A DNA stretch of 64,000 nucleotides from Apiospora phragmitis. Taxonomy: Eukaryota; Ascomycota; Sordariomycetes; Amphisphaeriales; Apiosporaceae. The stretch spans positions 1,364,001 through 1,428,000 of the forward strand of contig JAQQWL010000003.1 in assembly GCA_038363925.1 (NCBI GenBank), in the 5' to 3' direction. This document shows positions 23,466 to 35,452 of this stretch, piece by piece. Position 1 is the stretch's first letter, and every line of letters starts with the position of its first letter. The notes under the pieces were generated by a model. It made no database searches. It saw only the letters and a program-made list of their open reading frames with translations, and was not told where the DNA came from. The position numbers were made by a program, and so were the translations under genes.

Positions 23466-25506
23466 GATGGCGGTGGTGGTAGGTATAGATCGAGAAGAGA
23501 GAGAAGTTGAGGTAGTGTTCGAGATGAGAAGAAACCGGCGACAAGAAAGCGGCACCGGAAGAGCGTAAGTGAATACGGTTCTTCTATCCGACTTCTCGAA
23601 GGGTATTGGTTCCTCTTTATAATTGGCTTAGAGAATGACGAAATGAGTGTGATGTGTTGTCCCGGGAAGAGGATACCGGATGCGACTAGAGAGTGGAAGT
23701 GAGTTGACGCGCAAAAATAGAGATTGAGAGGGGTCCGGGGCGGTCTATCCCCAGAGAACGATTCGGAGGTAAACGAATGAATCTGGAGATATCCTGAAGC
23801 TTTGCGACACCCTGTTGGTTTTGCGTGTGGGGAGGGAGAACGAAGGGAAGGGGGGGTAGATGGAGGGGGGGGTGCACGATATATTTATACCGGCGTGCGC
23901 TGGCGGCCGTGACTGGAGCCTTTTCACCCACGGACGCCCCAGTATGTGCCGCTATATTGGGGCTGGTATGGCGAGGAAACGCTTGTTGATTCGTCCATCT
24001 CCCACGCCCCCCCCCCAGCCACGCATCGTCACCCGTCTTCAGCTTGTACTACACCATGTACCGTGAATACTTGTGAACCTCACTCGGCCTGATTCTAGAA
24101 GAGGAGAAAGAGAGACACAGGCATGGGCCCTGCCCGCGCGTAACCCGGGTTGGGATGGCCTCAATGCGACCTAACCAAGAATCTGATCAATCGGTCGAGC
24201 ACTCGCTCAATCGATCAGGTCATGAATGACAGTCCTACCAGTCCTACCTACGGTGCTTGGTACCTAGGACAGTGCAGCCGCCCAGGCTCGCAGAGAAAAC
24301 AAAACCCGACCACCCAGCGTGACTGCCACTGGGCAACCAGCGTGTGAGGTTGCGTTGCTGTGTGAAACGGGCTGCAACAGGCTGCAACATGAATGCCGCC
24401 CGGTCAGAGAGTGACCGATAAGGCAGCGATAACGATAGTGAGGGGGGAGAGGGAGAGGGAGCGAGGACAGTGATAGACGCTCCCGGCGCATATCGATTGT
24501 CGAATCAGATCGTCAGGAAGGCTGCTGACTTCATTCGTGGCACGCGCTGTGTGGTACAGCAGCAGGATGTGAACATGAACAGGAAGTGCACTGCCTCAAT
24601 GCCTCCAAAGTACCTACCCATGTATCGATCAATCAATGGGCCTCTCACCAAGACGAGATCATGTGCAGTTCATCCACAGCGCGTTCTTTTCTCAATTGGG
24701 TATCACCGAGAACAGCCAGCACAGAGATAAGGGAGAGAGCAAAACTGAGGCAATACAATCGGAGCTATTCCTGTACACTTGCAGCATTAACTTAGGTAAT
24801 GTCCAAATGTGAGTTCTGATCGGAATCACTGAATTTCCCTCTCCCGACTTCCGGTCCTTGGTTGTCCTCTTGTCCTCAGGCCATCCCACCAAATCAGACG
24901 TCACCTAGCGGGGGTGGTCATGGGCTGCTTTCAGCGGTCAATTGTGCCTAACTGCAAGCAGCAAATGGTGGGACTCCCCAACACCTCCTCTCACCTCTCA
25001 CCAAAACTGCACCTAGATGCTAGACTTACAACACAGCGCATACCTCATCTCCGACTTTACCCCTAGCCAGCTGTGCTGTCAAAGTGACGGTCTGCTTGTC
25101 AAATGCGCGATATTATCATGGGACTATTCTAGTTTCAGTTGCATAATGCTGTTATTCATTCTGTCCAGTTGCCTGCCTGTCTGCTATACTCCCCCTCCCT
25201 CCGGCTTAATAATACTTCCGGACCCCTCTCTCTCATAAGTCAGTCGACCACGATACTGGTCATTGATACCTAGGTACAAGCTTCAAGTCTCCCCTGCGTT
25301 ACTTCTTGTCCCTGTATCAGAATACTCGACACCGCCTCTTGGCAGGGTGATAGTTCTCCCAATCCCGTATCTCTCGTGCTCGATTCTATTTCGGGATTAC
25401 CAATTTCTAGAACGTACCATCAGGCTCGCACGGCCGGTTCCTTGTCCTTGCCCAACATCATCATGTCAGGCACAGATGATTTGCATGCATGTACAGGTGG
25501 GCGCGC
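23466..25506. other. intergenic, no gene supported
   Basis: About 2 kb. Holds a C10 run at 24007-24016, G-rich tracts near 23850-23870 and the palindrome ACCTAGGT at 25268. No frame with a recognisable domain. Confidence 0.45.
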
Positions 25507-26789
25507 CTATTGCGATGTCTCGTGAATAGCTGACATGCTCTCACGCATAGCAATGAGGCCGTACATGTATGCGAAGACTACCCAACACGTCAGTACACGT
25601 CCGAGCAAGTATACTCTTATCACATATCAAGGTGGAGAGCCTTACTTCCGGGAGCGAGCGTGACAAATAGGAAGCTGGCGGCAAATGCTGCTCCGTGTGT
25701 GTCTCCCATAAGGTCGGGGTCCAGGAAGAAGAGGCCCGCGTGACCTGTGACAAGCTTGCCCAACTAAGCCCAAGCAATGTAGCCGACGCTGGCCAAAGCC
25801 GTGCCGGCAACATGTCCAACGATCGGCTGTTGAGGATGCCATGTTAGCTTGGGTATATGTCAGGCATCAGCTGAGCCATCGCTTACCGTCTGGCGCCTGA
25901 TGCTGTTGAACAGGAGTATCTCAAGAAGGGCAATTACAGATGTGATTGACCAAAGATTGATGATGCTATATGCCTTGAGGTGACCTTCCTCGAAGAGACC
26001 CTTGTCTTCAGAGGGTGTCAGTATAAACTGATGGTATCTCTTAGGCGTTTCTGCGTTGGGTACTTACGAGGATCATACCCAGCAACCGTTGAGTTATCAG
26101 GCGCATGGGGGTGACGATGAGGGGCCTTGGGTGGCTCGAAGCCACCGTGTCCTGCCGGTACAAGAACTGCCCAGTATATAATGGTGTTCATGAAGGTGAA
26201 GACATGCGAGACCGTGTAGAACAAGGAGAACCAGAATCGGTGGTTGTAGCCTCCATATCGAGTACGACTCGGAGGCAAGAAGGCATTGATGACCTTGTTG
26301 CGGAACTGGTGACCATGGCACTCGGCAGGATCTTCGGCTAGCTCTTTGGGAAGCACTAAGTGCATGAACGTCCACACCTGAGTTTAGGATTAGCAGGGTT
26401 CATTCTCCAGGTGTAAAAGCAGAGCTGTGGCCGAGACTGACAGTGACTTGGAGGTTGTACAGCAGTAGGAGAATGAATGCCACAGAGGAAAACTGGAAAG
26501 GAATGCGCCATCTGGTGTGGTCATCCTCCATTTCGAGCTTGTACTTGAGAGAGAAGCTCATCACAACGAGGAGGTATGCCGAAATGACGAAACGGAACAA
26601 AGTAAGGACGCTTTGGTTGATCCAGCGCCATGGCGAATGACAGGCTCGAAGGAAGATGGGCTGTGGCCGACCAAATCAGTTAGTAGCGTGCCACCAACGT
26701 CCAAAGAGACCAACAAGAAGCCTTACATGGCTGTCTGATGAACCCTTAGCTGGTGGGCCCGGAAGCAGTGGTGTTGTGGCGTCCGCCAT
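25507..26789 (-). CDS. multi-span membrane protein of unknown function, interrupted by an in-frame TAG
   Basis: Minus-strand exons 26789-26727, 26660-26442, 26377-26068, 26005-25887 and 25826 onward join in phase. The product starts MADATTPLLPGPPAKGSS. Hydrophobic spans are visible around LFRFVISAYLLVVMSF, FSSVAFILLLLYNLQVT, FYTVSHVFTFMNTIIYWAV and WSITSVIALLEILLF. In exon 5, after GHVAGTALASVGYIAWA, the codon at 25766-25764 is TAG. Downstream the same frame reads on as LGKLVTGHAGLFFLDPDLMG, then splices (donor GTAAGG, acceptor GGGTAG) to IFAYMYGLIAMRE and a TAG at 25507. Sense sequence with correct splicing beyond the stop indicates a nonsense change or a base error, not a natural end. I cannot name the family with confidence. 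Confidence 0.7.
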
Positions 26790-27628
26790 GTTGATGGGTA
26801 GAGAAAGACAGGAAGCCGGAAGAAGACGCGAGAAGCCCACTGGAAAAGGATGACGATCCAAAACGAAGGTTGAAAATGCTTTGTAGGTACGGTCTCAGCC
26901 TGCTAGCTGAGAGGATGGTATCAAAAGTATATGATGAAGAGAATAGAAATTGAAGAGAAGGGAAAGGTGAGTTGAGCAAGAGATGCCAGAGAGGTTGGTG
27001 TTGTGTAGAGTTCAAGAGTTGAAGCACTTGTGGATGCACGCACAAAGAATGTAAGCCTTGGCTGGGGCTTCTGCGCGTTTCAAAGTTGTTGCCGGTGCTA
27101 TTCGGAGGAAAGAGGAAAGAACGAGTACACGCTTACGTATGAGTTGCCAACTTCAAATGGCAAAATGGGCAGGTGGCAAGTGCTTACTTGCCTGCATGTG
27201 ATTACCACATCTGTATGGTCAATGACAATTCATAGGATGTCGGTGCTTCATCGAAAGAGCTACGACATGTGCCCTACGTGCCTACCCATATACTTGGACG
27301 TTGCCAACCTTGATCACTAATGCGTTGTTGCCGATTACAGATCTTAATGTCAGAGAAACTTAAACAAGATACCACATAGAATAATAATCAGCTGGTAACC
27401 ACATATTGACAGGGTTTGAAGGAGGTAGATACGTATTGTTCAAAATTGTATGCAGGAAACTAGGTATATAAGCTTGAACAAAACTGTACTACCGTATAGC
27501 AGCCATATCCTAAACTGAGAAAGCATCTGAGTTGTGCCAGCAGTATTCTTGGCTATGTTTGTCTTGATAAGTGAGCAGACAGACAACGGCCCCTTTTCCT
27601 GACTGCCAGCGCGATCTCGCAGTCCCAC
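26790..27628. other. intergenic, no gene seen
   Basis: About 840 bases between the membrane protein start and the DUF1996 gene stop, both on the minus strand. Nothing recognisable. Confidence 0.5.
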
Positions 27629-28771
27629 TCACATAACGGGCATGCCCCCAGGTAGCTCCGTAAGCCAGCCGTCCAAGTCCTCCTGGACGCTGGGCTTCAT
27701 AGTGCACTTGTTGGCCTGGTCGAGCGACTGCGTCTTAAGGGTGGGGCAGTTGATGCGGTTGGCGAAGAGGTCGCTGCTGCAGTTCGTGTCCATGGCGCGC
27801 TGCAACGCGTCGCCCTTCCAGCCGAAGACGTAGTCGCCGTGGATGCCGTAGCCCGTGGCGTCGCCGAAGGACCAGACGAACGGCTGGGACCCGTCGGCGG
27901 GCCACTGGGACCGGTCGTTGAACGGGCGCGTGTCCCAGTACGTCTCGTAGAACACTTGGGGGATCGTCACGGGGTGCGTCGAGGGGCACCGGTTCCCCGT
28001 CGGGTACGCCACGTGGCTCTGGTGGTCCGGGCTGTCGACGTTCTGGCCGTCCCAGCACGTCGGGAACCGGATCGAGATCATGATGCCCGCGGCGCAGGGC
28101 TGGTTGGGGAAGTTGAGAGTTTGCCCGCCCCGGGTCATCGACGACGCCAGGCACGTGAAGTCCATGTACTTGTACTTGGCCTGCAGCTGCTTCGCGGTCC
28201 GGTAGCTCGGGTCGCCGACCGTCATACGGAAGCCGGGCTTGAAGGCCGTTACTTTGCCCGAGGACAGGTAGTAGACCGTCTGGCCCCCGTGCGCCGAGGT
28301 GAATCCGAGCTCGTTGCCGAAGGTGTTCACGCGGTGGAAGGTCCCGTTGCGTGCCCTGTTCAAGGAAGAAATTGTTATGAGTTTACCCACCACACACAAA
28401 CTGTTTTACAGGTAGCCTAACGTACCGGAAGAACAGTGTAGCTGTCCAGTAGTTGGAGAAGTCCTCGGTCGGTGTGCAGCTAGTACATGTCGCCAACGAC
28501 GGTATGTCCTCCAACATGGTGGCATTGAAAGTGTTCCCTCCGACGACTTGGTGCAGATGGGGCGAGGGTGACATGCCAGAGTTGACAAGACTGTACGATG
28601 TCGGTTAGTTAACATCCAATCAAACTACAACATCCATGGCCTCTTGGGGTGTGATGTGATGGCTTACGGGTCAAGTCGCTCAACCACCAGCTCAGAGCAG
28701 GAGAAACGCAAAGTCGCAGCTGCATCGACAATTGGCGCAATGGCCGCGGCAGCCAACAGGAGGAATCGCAT
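27629..28771 (-). CDS. secreted DUF1996 domain protein
   Basis: Predicted extracellular or wall-associated protein of unknown activity; DUF1996 proteins are common in ascomycete secretomes. Exons on the minus strand, 28771-28668, 28590-28426 and 28355-27629, give 331 aa. A signal peptide is clear in [20 protein letters not shown]. The domain begins at [17 protein letters not shown] and continues with [39 protein letters not shown], the histidine-containing [10 protein letters not shown] and [20 protein letters not shown], ending in [20 protein letters not shown]. Cysteines in pairs suggest disulfides. No C-terminal anchor. Exon 3 is much more GC-rich than the flanks. No break is seen. Confidence 0.92.
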
Positions 28772-29872
28772 TTTGCAACACTAATGATGAAACAAGAACA
28801 ATATTACTCCCAGAAGTGCAAATTATCTTGGAGATTCAAGTGCAGTTCTCCGAGATCCAAAGTCAGTCCCTGTCAAGGGGAAGCTCTGGAGAGAAAAATA
28901 TAACCATGGTTTATTACGTCCGTATGAGCCCATTCAATGTGGGTTACTTCGAATTGCCGATCTCCATACACGAGTAACTCAGGAATTCCAAAGTCTCGAC
29001 CAGCGTAAGGGTCATAATTTAACCTGGACCGAGACTATAATTAGTCACATACCTGTCAGATCCTATTGGGGACAGCCAGTCACGGGCCGGATCTCTCCAG
29101 CCGACAATAATACCATATCAATTACCCAAATTGGATTTTCCCGGCACTTGGCATGACTCCATTTATAGACTGAACTGCCCATCGAGCGTCGATGAATCCG
29201 GCAAGTGAGAGGCTTCCCATCCAAAATCTGGACCTCTTTTCAACATTCTGTCACATATTATGCTTATGCCCGGAAAGCCTCATGATAGAAGGGCAGTTTG
29301 GCCTTCCCATATTGTAGCGGTCTACGGCCTCTCTTCCACACGCTAGTGATGGGCCCGGCAATAATTTGATAGAGTGCGTATATTGCCTTCTGTCCGCATG
29401 TAAATGGAAGTGTTAGGTACGAGAACGAGACACATGATTAGTGGGTGCCAGTAACTTGTAGGATCCCCGGCATACCTTTGCGTGGAATGTTACCGTACCA
29501 TGCCTGTGCTAACCCCTTTTCTGGATAAAGTCGGCCAAGGCAAACGTGTCTGACCCGAATGCAACCCCCTACGCCGAGTAGACTACGAGGTGCATGGATC
29601 CTACTAAACTTTGCATGCTACTCGGTAGGGGCCAAACAAGAATTCTCTGTCTGACAATGACTTCTCCAGGTGCCCAAAACACCATTGTAATTACCTATGT
29701 AATAACGTAGATAGAGAAAGATTTCCAAGCAAGCCCACATATATTTCTGCCCTCAAAGATCAAATAATTGCAACCCAATCAATGAACAACAACAATGAAC
29801 CAAGGGGTATTAGCAAAGTCTAAATCTATACAATCTACATCGGATACATACAATCTTCCAAACGATAATATG
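28772..29872. other. intergenic, no gene seen
   Basis: About 1.1 kb of AT-richer DNA without a supported frame, upstream of the DUF1996 gene and downstream of the HET remnant. Confidence 0.5.
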
Positions 29873-31141
29873 TCAATGGATTGCCAATGTGGCATAATAT
29901 GGACAATCCTCCATGCTCATATGCGCATCCTTGAACCGTCGAATCAGGTCGCCGTTCATGACGTCGTGGACGAAAGCCTCGCCCAGCAGCGTATAGTACC
30001 CCTTTTCGTCGTCGTAGCGCAGGACCAGCGGCACGACCTATCCCGTCGCCAGCATGATCTCGTCGCCCTCTTGCGTCTTCTTGGGCACGAGGACGACCCT
30101 CCCGAGCTGCGTGACCCACAAGAGCCGCTTCGAGGACCACATGTAGATGGAGGCCTCGATGGCGGCAAGAAGCTCGCTGGTCGTGGTTGTGATGGTGGCA
30201 GATGTGGATGTGCACCTCGATGATACGAGGTCATCGCTGCGCATGATATCCAGGGGCAGTTCAGCTTGGTTTTCTTGAGGAGGCTGCCCGCGGAAGAAAT
30301 TTTCGGATGTTGCTTCTAGAAAGTCCCGGTACTGCTGGAAACATTGGTCATATCGTTCGGTAGTAACGGGTTGGCAGTTACCTGTCAAGCTGGCGGTGAT
30401 TGCCATGCACAGGGCTTCGTATATAGGTACTTCATTTCGAGACTCGTTCGTATGGGCCTGAACAAGATCTTGGCTAGCCCTCAACCATTGCAGTGTCCGC
30501 TGCAACGATTCATAGTCGCCTGGTGACCATGGCTTGAATAGTGGCGTTTTCGTAAAGGCCGTCGTCGGGACGACGCCTTGGACCCAGTCGACTGTCACGC
30601 AAGGAAGGAGCAGTACACCTTCGTCTGTGACCTCGAGCGGGTGCTGCGAGTACAGGCGGTCACTCGCCGGGAACGCCATGGAGAGATTCAACAGAATGAA
30701 CGGCGTATCGTTGTCCACAGCCGTCCAGTCAGGAACCCACGATGGTATGTTCTCCATATGGTTTGACGCGGAACACCGGTGCTGAGAAACACAAGACAGG
30801 ACATGGAGGTCTCCTGTGGCGATGCAACTTGCTGCTAAGCGCTGGTACACCTTGCCGGCCTCGGCTTCGTAATCGACTTCTATGCGAAGCGGTCGTCCAC
30901 ACCTCAGGGGATCGTCCTCCGTGACGAGGTTGAGGATGGCATATATCTTGTCCCTCAGATCCGTGCATCGTGCTGCGCTGGTGGCCAGAAGCGTAGAGAT
31001 CAGGTCGCGTGAGACCTGTTCTACAGGGCCCTGTCGGACCTTTTCCATTTCGACGACTGCTTTGACCCCCGCGGGAATGTTTCTTTTGACAACACCAAAC
31101 CCGAATCGGGTACAAAGAATAACCAACCGAATTTCCGTCAT
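29873..31141 (-). pseudogene. HET-family (heterokaryon incompatibility) remnant, N-terminal domain missing, in-frame TAG
   Basis: The minus-strand frame from 31141 matches the part of large fungal HET proteins that follows the HET domain: LLATSAARCTDLRDKIYAIL is the usual TDPRDKVYALLGL segment, followed by the DYEAEAGKVYQRLAASCIA and NIPSWVPDWTAVDN blocks. No HET domain is found upstream, so the 5' part is lost. After 367 codons the frame meets TAG at 30040-30038, inside the normal C-terminal region. The same frame then reads VVPLVLRYDDEKGYYTLLGE and AFVHDVMNGDL, the common end of HET proteins, to TGA at 29873. HET proteins trigger non-self recognition and cell death after hyphal fusion; this copy probably does not. 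A short expressed derivative cannot be excluded. Confidence 0.75.
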
Positions 31142-32417
31142 GGCGGGTAAGGCGGCGTGGCGGGGGGACGTTCCAATTGAATACGCTCGAAACGATGAAA
31201 GTCATGTACATACATACATATCAATAAGTGTGCTTGCTGCCGGTTCTACGCTTTACTTAACCTGGACATTCTAATTATAGACATATCACATTCACCGCCT
31301 CATCGCATGCACCTCTGTGCATTGGTTCGAGCGATATTAGACTCATCAGCTCATCCTCGAACCGCGTCTTACTGCTGACGGCCATGTGGGTATGCAACAG
31401 ACCCTCCGAGCCGTAGAGCTCCCGCCGCCAGCTTTGCTGTTTTCGGCCATTTGGTCTTGTTCAGATAGATACAGCCACCGCCGGGGGTGGCCGAATCACC
31501 GGGAGCTACAGTACAGTGGAGGCGAGGCCAAGAGGGGCTGCCGTCGGCGCCGGCGCCGGCGTAGCGATTGGGTCCCACTTCACCTACAGGGCAGATTCCC
31601 TGAGCGTCACGTCACGTCAGACCGGGAGCACCGCATTGAGAGAGCCTCGGTGGGTGACATTGCTTACTTACGTGTAATTACATTCGGTGGCGTGCTCTTT
31701 GATTGGAAAGCCAGGATAATAGTTGCACGAAGCCCGTGGCATTTGAAATCGCGACATGTCTTCTGAGCTTACAGCCAATTGGCCTCGGCACTTTCCGCGC
31801 TGCTAACTGTGTATCACATATCCCGGTTCCCAATTCCCAGCAATGGTCCCAGTCACCCAAGCCGAACGAGCTTCTTGATATCGCAACTTTTGTTTTAACG
31901 GCTATATAATGGGGTTCCCCCCCCCCCTGAGCATTTTGCAGTCTCAGGGTTGGCATGGCTGTTGGCGGAAACCTGCACTACAAGGCTTGGAGCGATATAT
32001 TCACTCAGGACGTACACAGATTAGCAGACATCCAACGATGGAATCTTAGGCATTTACTCAAAGTAATCAACGGCGAAGATGACTTAACAAAAAGATAAAG
32101 TAGGGTGAATCCAAATCGACCGAAGGTGTTAAGCTTCGTAGGTTGTCGTTTTTGAGCTTGCCCGCTGCGGTTGCTCAAGGGGGGCGGACCGGTCAACCAA
32201 GTTCTGCCAGCTGCCAGCCTTTTAGCAACTCCATGCTGCTAAGGACACCTCACTTCTCCGATAAGATTAAAGCCTCCGAGATCTGGGCAATTGCCCGGGA
32301 GCTCCAGCATTGAATTATTGACCACCATTCTACTCCCAAACGACCCAGCACGACCGCCCACACACATTACTCCCTCTGCTCGGGAGACGAGAAGTCAAAA
32401 ATAAGAAAAACCCAAAG
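31142..32417. other. intergenic, no gene seen
   Basis: About 1.3 kb. Holds a GGCGCCGGCGCCGGCG word near 31546 and a C11 run at 31917-31927. I searched it for the missing HET domain and did not find it. Confidence 0.5.
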
Positions 32418-33057
32418 ATGTTGTCCGGCCTCCAGAACCCGCGGCAATTGGCCGCCCAAGTGCTGAACTTTGGTCTCATCCTCTCCACAGCGTTCATGGT
32501 AAGCAAGCTCACCTCCCAAAATCGCATGCGCCCGCAACGTTGCCTTCCAGGACATTCTTCACAAGCAATCTAAAAAGAAAGAACCAATCCGCTAACAAGT
32601 TGCGTTTCCCAAAATACAGATGTGGAAAGGCCTCTCCGTAATCTCCGACTCACCCTCGCCGATCGTCGTCGTGCTGTCGGGCTCGATGGAGCCAGCCTTC
32701 CAGCGGGGCGACCTGCTCTTCCTCTGGAACCGGAACCTAGTGGCCGAGACGGACGTAGGCGAGATCGTCGTGTACAACGTCAAGGACAAGGACATCCCCA
32801 TCGTGCACCGCGTCGTGCGCAAGTTCGGCACGGGCGAGCACGCGAAGCTGCTGACCAAGGGCGATAACAACGCCGCCGACGACACGGAGCTCTACGCGCG
32901 CGGGCAGGACTACCTCGAGCGCAAGGACATCATCGGCAGCGTCTTCGCCTACATCCCCTTCGTCGGCTACGTCACCATCATGCTCAGCGAGCACCCCTGG
33001 CTCAAGACGGTCATGCTGGGCATCATGGGCCTGCTGGTCGTCCTGCAGAGGGAATGA
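32418..33057 (+). CDS. SEC11: signal peptidase complex catalytic subunit SEC11
   Basis: ER membrane serine protease that removes signal peptides from secretory proteins. Two exons, 32418-32498 and 32620-33057, split by a GTAAGC...TACAG intron with a GCTAAC branch, give 172 aa. The N-terminal anchor runs through [20 protein letters not shown]. The catalytic Ser is S49 in LSGSMEP and the catalytic His is H90 in DIPIVHRV; the Asp-containing box KGDNNAADD follows. A C-terminal hydrophobic segment, [17 protein letters not shown], ends two residues before the stop. Length and motifs match yeast and mould SEC11. It converges with CWF19, 277 bases away. Confidence 0.97.
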
Positions 33058-33334
33058 GGGAGTAGGACGGGACAACGAATGGGCCGGGAAAAGGCTGAAG
33101 CCAGAAAAGTGCAATCTGTAAAAACAAGAAAGTTACAATTTACTCAAGATACCCAACTGCTTTTCGAGCATGTCCGTTTGACCTGTGACATACCCCTTAT
33201 ATCTATATACTACCAACGATTATGGAAGCAAGCAATCGGACCATATTCAATTTACAAGGTACTACAACTGAGTGCCTAACTACCTGGTATGCACCAGATG
33301 TATTCTAGTGTTTGCGACTATACATGTGAACTAC

Positions 33335-35452
33335 TCAAGCAGTAGCATCGTCAGCAAGCACGCGAGTCCAGTCAAACTTGCGCCATCGCTTCTTGAACAC
33401 GTCGGCCCTCGGATCCCCCTTGTGCCAGCGGCCCTGCTTCTTGATGACATCGGGCCCCACATCGAGCATGCCACCGATGATCTCGCGCGCAAACAGATCG
33501 CCTCGGGGCCAGCGGTTGGCGTCCTCGACCACGTGGCCGAGCCCGCCGTCGAGGGTGAACCAGACGTGGAAATAGGGGGCCTCCTTGGCGATGGACCGGC
33601 GGAACGCCAGCTTGCCGAGCCCGCCGTCACTGGCGGCCCGGCCCGTGTCGATGATCTTCTTGTGCTGCGACCACTCCTCGTCGGCCGTGAGCATGGCCTC
33701 TCGGAAGAAGGCGGGCGCCGTGTCGCCCTGCTCGTAGGGGATGGGCACGGCCTGCAGGGCCGCGTGCGGGTGCCTGTGGGGCGTCGCCGCGTTCTCGTAG
33801 AAGACCACCTCGCGCCCCTGCTCGTGGTACATGCGCGTGAGGCACTTCATAAAGTTGCGGATCTCCTCCCACTCATCGTCGTCGCACTCCAGGAGGTTGG
33901 TCCGGTGCTGGACGGGCACGATGACGGCGCCGCCCTCGGCCAGCTCCGGCTCGGTCGGCAGGGTGAGGTAGACGCGCGTGGCCAGAGACACAATCGGGGC
34001 GATCGGCGGCTGGTCGCGGTCCTCGTGGTGGCAGAGCTGGCAGCGGTCGAGGATCTTGTTGATCTTCTGGAAATCGCCAATGGCCGAGTTCTTGAGGTTG
34101 ATCTCGGATTTCTGGACGCGCTTGGCGAGCTTCTCGGCGTTCTCATCCATATAATCCAGATCATTGTCGAATTTGCCATCCTTGGCTATGCGTTCAGCCA
34201 GTCGGAGACCCTCGCCGCCTGTCTGGCCACGGGTTCGTCGCTCCTCGCGTACCATATCCTCGATAGTCATTTGGGTATTTTCCTCCACTAAGCCACGCTC
34301 TCTTCCACGTTTTGTATCAATGGCCTTCGCTTCGGCGCGTGTCCCGGCCAGCATGCGGTTATCCATTGCATTCAGAACTACCGGCGCTGGTCCTTGCTTG
34401 ACGTAGGCGGCCGCCGCCTGGTTGTACTCGGCCTCGAGTTTGGCGGCGTCGGGGGCTTTTCGTAACTTTGCCTTCATCATTTGCGCACGTATCTTATTCA
34501 GCATCGTCTGGTCGATTCTTGTAGTGGCCGCCTGCTCTTCGGCCTCATTCGCCATATCAACAGCACGAGCGATGCTGTCAACAATCTCTTGAGGATCAGC
34601 CGGCTGCTGGGCTTCGCGGTGGACGCCCGCCTCTAGCTTCCTCTCCTGGAACAGCTCGCCGCTTGGCTTCTCCTTGCCTACGTAGCCTTTGCCATAGGTC
34701 CTCCGCCTGTCCAGCTCAGTTCTCTCCTCGCGAGCATCGTCGAATTCGCGGAGACTTCCAAACCTCTCGATCGCTACCTCGTCTACAGGGCGATCAGTCT
34801 GTTCTGCCAAAGTATAGACGGCCTTGAGCTTTGTCATTCTCCACTGCGATCCATCGTCGCCAAATGTGTACTCAACATCATGCTGTGCTGGTAACTCCAT
34901 CTCGCTCCAGGACTTTCCCTTGTTCAGTTGATGTAGTTCCGCGGCGTTGACCTCTCGGGCATGCACAGCTCGCTTTGGCTCTTGTTTCGGGGGCGGCGTC
35001 TTCTCGCGTTTGGCGCCTTTCTGTGTGTAATCGACACCCAGCGCCGAGGGCGCCGACATCCAATCGTCCCGGACTACTTTCTTGGTCGCAGCAGAGGTCT
35101 CTTCGTCTGGCAGTGGAAGATCGCCCTTGGGATCTGATGTTTTCAAATGCTTCTCATTTTCAAGCTCGCCAGCGTCGCTGCGATGCCGATGGGAGCGGCC
35201 ATGGCGGTGTTCGCGATGTTCGCGGTGCTCGTGGTGATCGCGATGCTCGCGCCTCTTGTGTTCTCTTCGCTCATCTTGTTTGTCGTCCGGGGAGCGTCGC
35301 GATCGTTTGTGCCTATGGCCTTCTTCTCCGTCGTCTTCGCGTTCGCGGCGGTGGTGATGACGGTGCTTGTGATGCTTGCGGTCCCGCTCTTGTTCCCGTT
35401 CAGCTTTCTCAGCTGCTAGTTGCTTCTCGAAATCATCGAGACCGTCCATCAT
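33335..35452 (-). CDS. CWF19: CWF19-type splicing factor (CwfJ family)
   Basis: Spliceosome-associated protein with a HIT-like fold, related to debranching and late splicing steps. Intronless, about 705 aa from the preferred start MMDGLDDFEKQLAAEK; an ATG 20 codons further upstream is in frame. Residues 10-110 are a charged His/Arg/Glu/Asp region with EHRE-type repeats. Mid-protein helices include NIRA-like MLNKIRAQMMKAKLRKA and TIEDMVREERRTRG. CwfJ C-terminal domain 1 starts at LDRCQLCHHED and includes PTEPELAEGGAVIVPVQH. Domain 2 ends with GRWHKGDPRADVFKKRWRKF close to the stop. It is divergent from BRF1 over about 0.99 kb. Confidence 0.95.
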   Translation of the reverse strand: MMDGLDDFEKQLAAEKAEREQERDRKHHKHRHHHRREREDDGEEGHRHKRSRRSPDDKQDERREHKRREHRDHHEHREHREHRHGRSHRHRSDAGELENEKHLKTSDPKGDLPLPDEETSAATKKVVRDDWMSAPSALGVDYTQKGAKREKTPPPKQEPKRAVHAREVNAAELHQLNKGKSWSEMELPAQHDVEYTFGDDGSQWRMTKLKAVYTLAEQTDRPVDEVAIERFGSLREFDDAREERTELDRRRTYGKGYVGKEKPSGELFQERKLEAGVHREAQQPADPQEIVDSIARAVDMANEAEEQAATTRIDQTMLNKIRAQMMKAKLRKAPDAAKLEAEYNQAAAAYVKQGPAPVVLNAMDNRMLAGTRAEAKAIDTKRGRERGLVEENTQMTIEDMVREERRTRGQTGGEGLRLAERIAKDGKFDNDLDYMDENAEKLAKRVQKSEINLKNSAIGDFQKINKILDRCQLCHHEDRDQPPIAPIVSLATRVYLTLPTEPELAEGGAVIVPVQHRTNLLECDDDEWEEIRNFMKCLTRMYHEQGREVVFYENAATPHRHPHAALQAVPIPYEQGDTAPAFFREAMLTADEEWSQHKKIIDTGRAASDGGLGKLAFRRSIAKEAPYFHVWFTLDGGLGHVVEDANRWPRGDLFAREIIGGMLDVGPDVIKKQGRWHKGDPRADVFKKRWRKFDWTRVLADDATA

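Noticed and set aside
23860..24020. G- and C-homopolymer runs as telomere-like sequence
   Set aside because: No TTAGGG repeats; they are simple homopolymers scattered through intergenic DNA.
31142..32417. Search for a HET domain exon upstream of the HET relic
   Set aside because: No HET motif in any minus-strand frame; the region appears non-coding.
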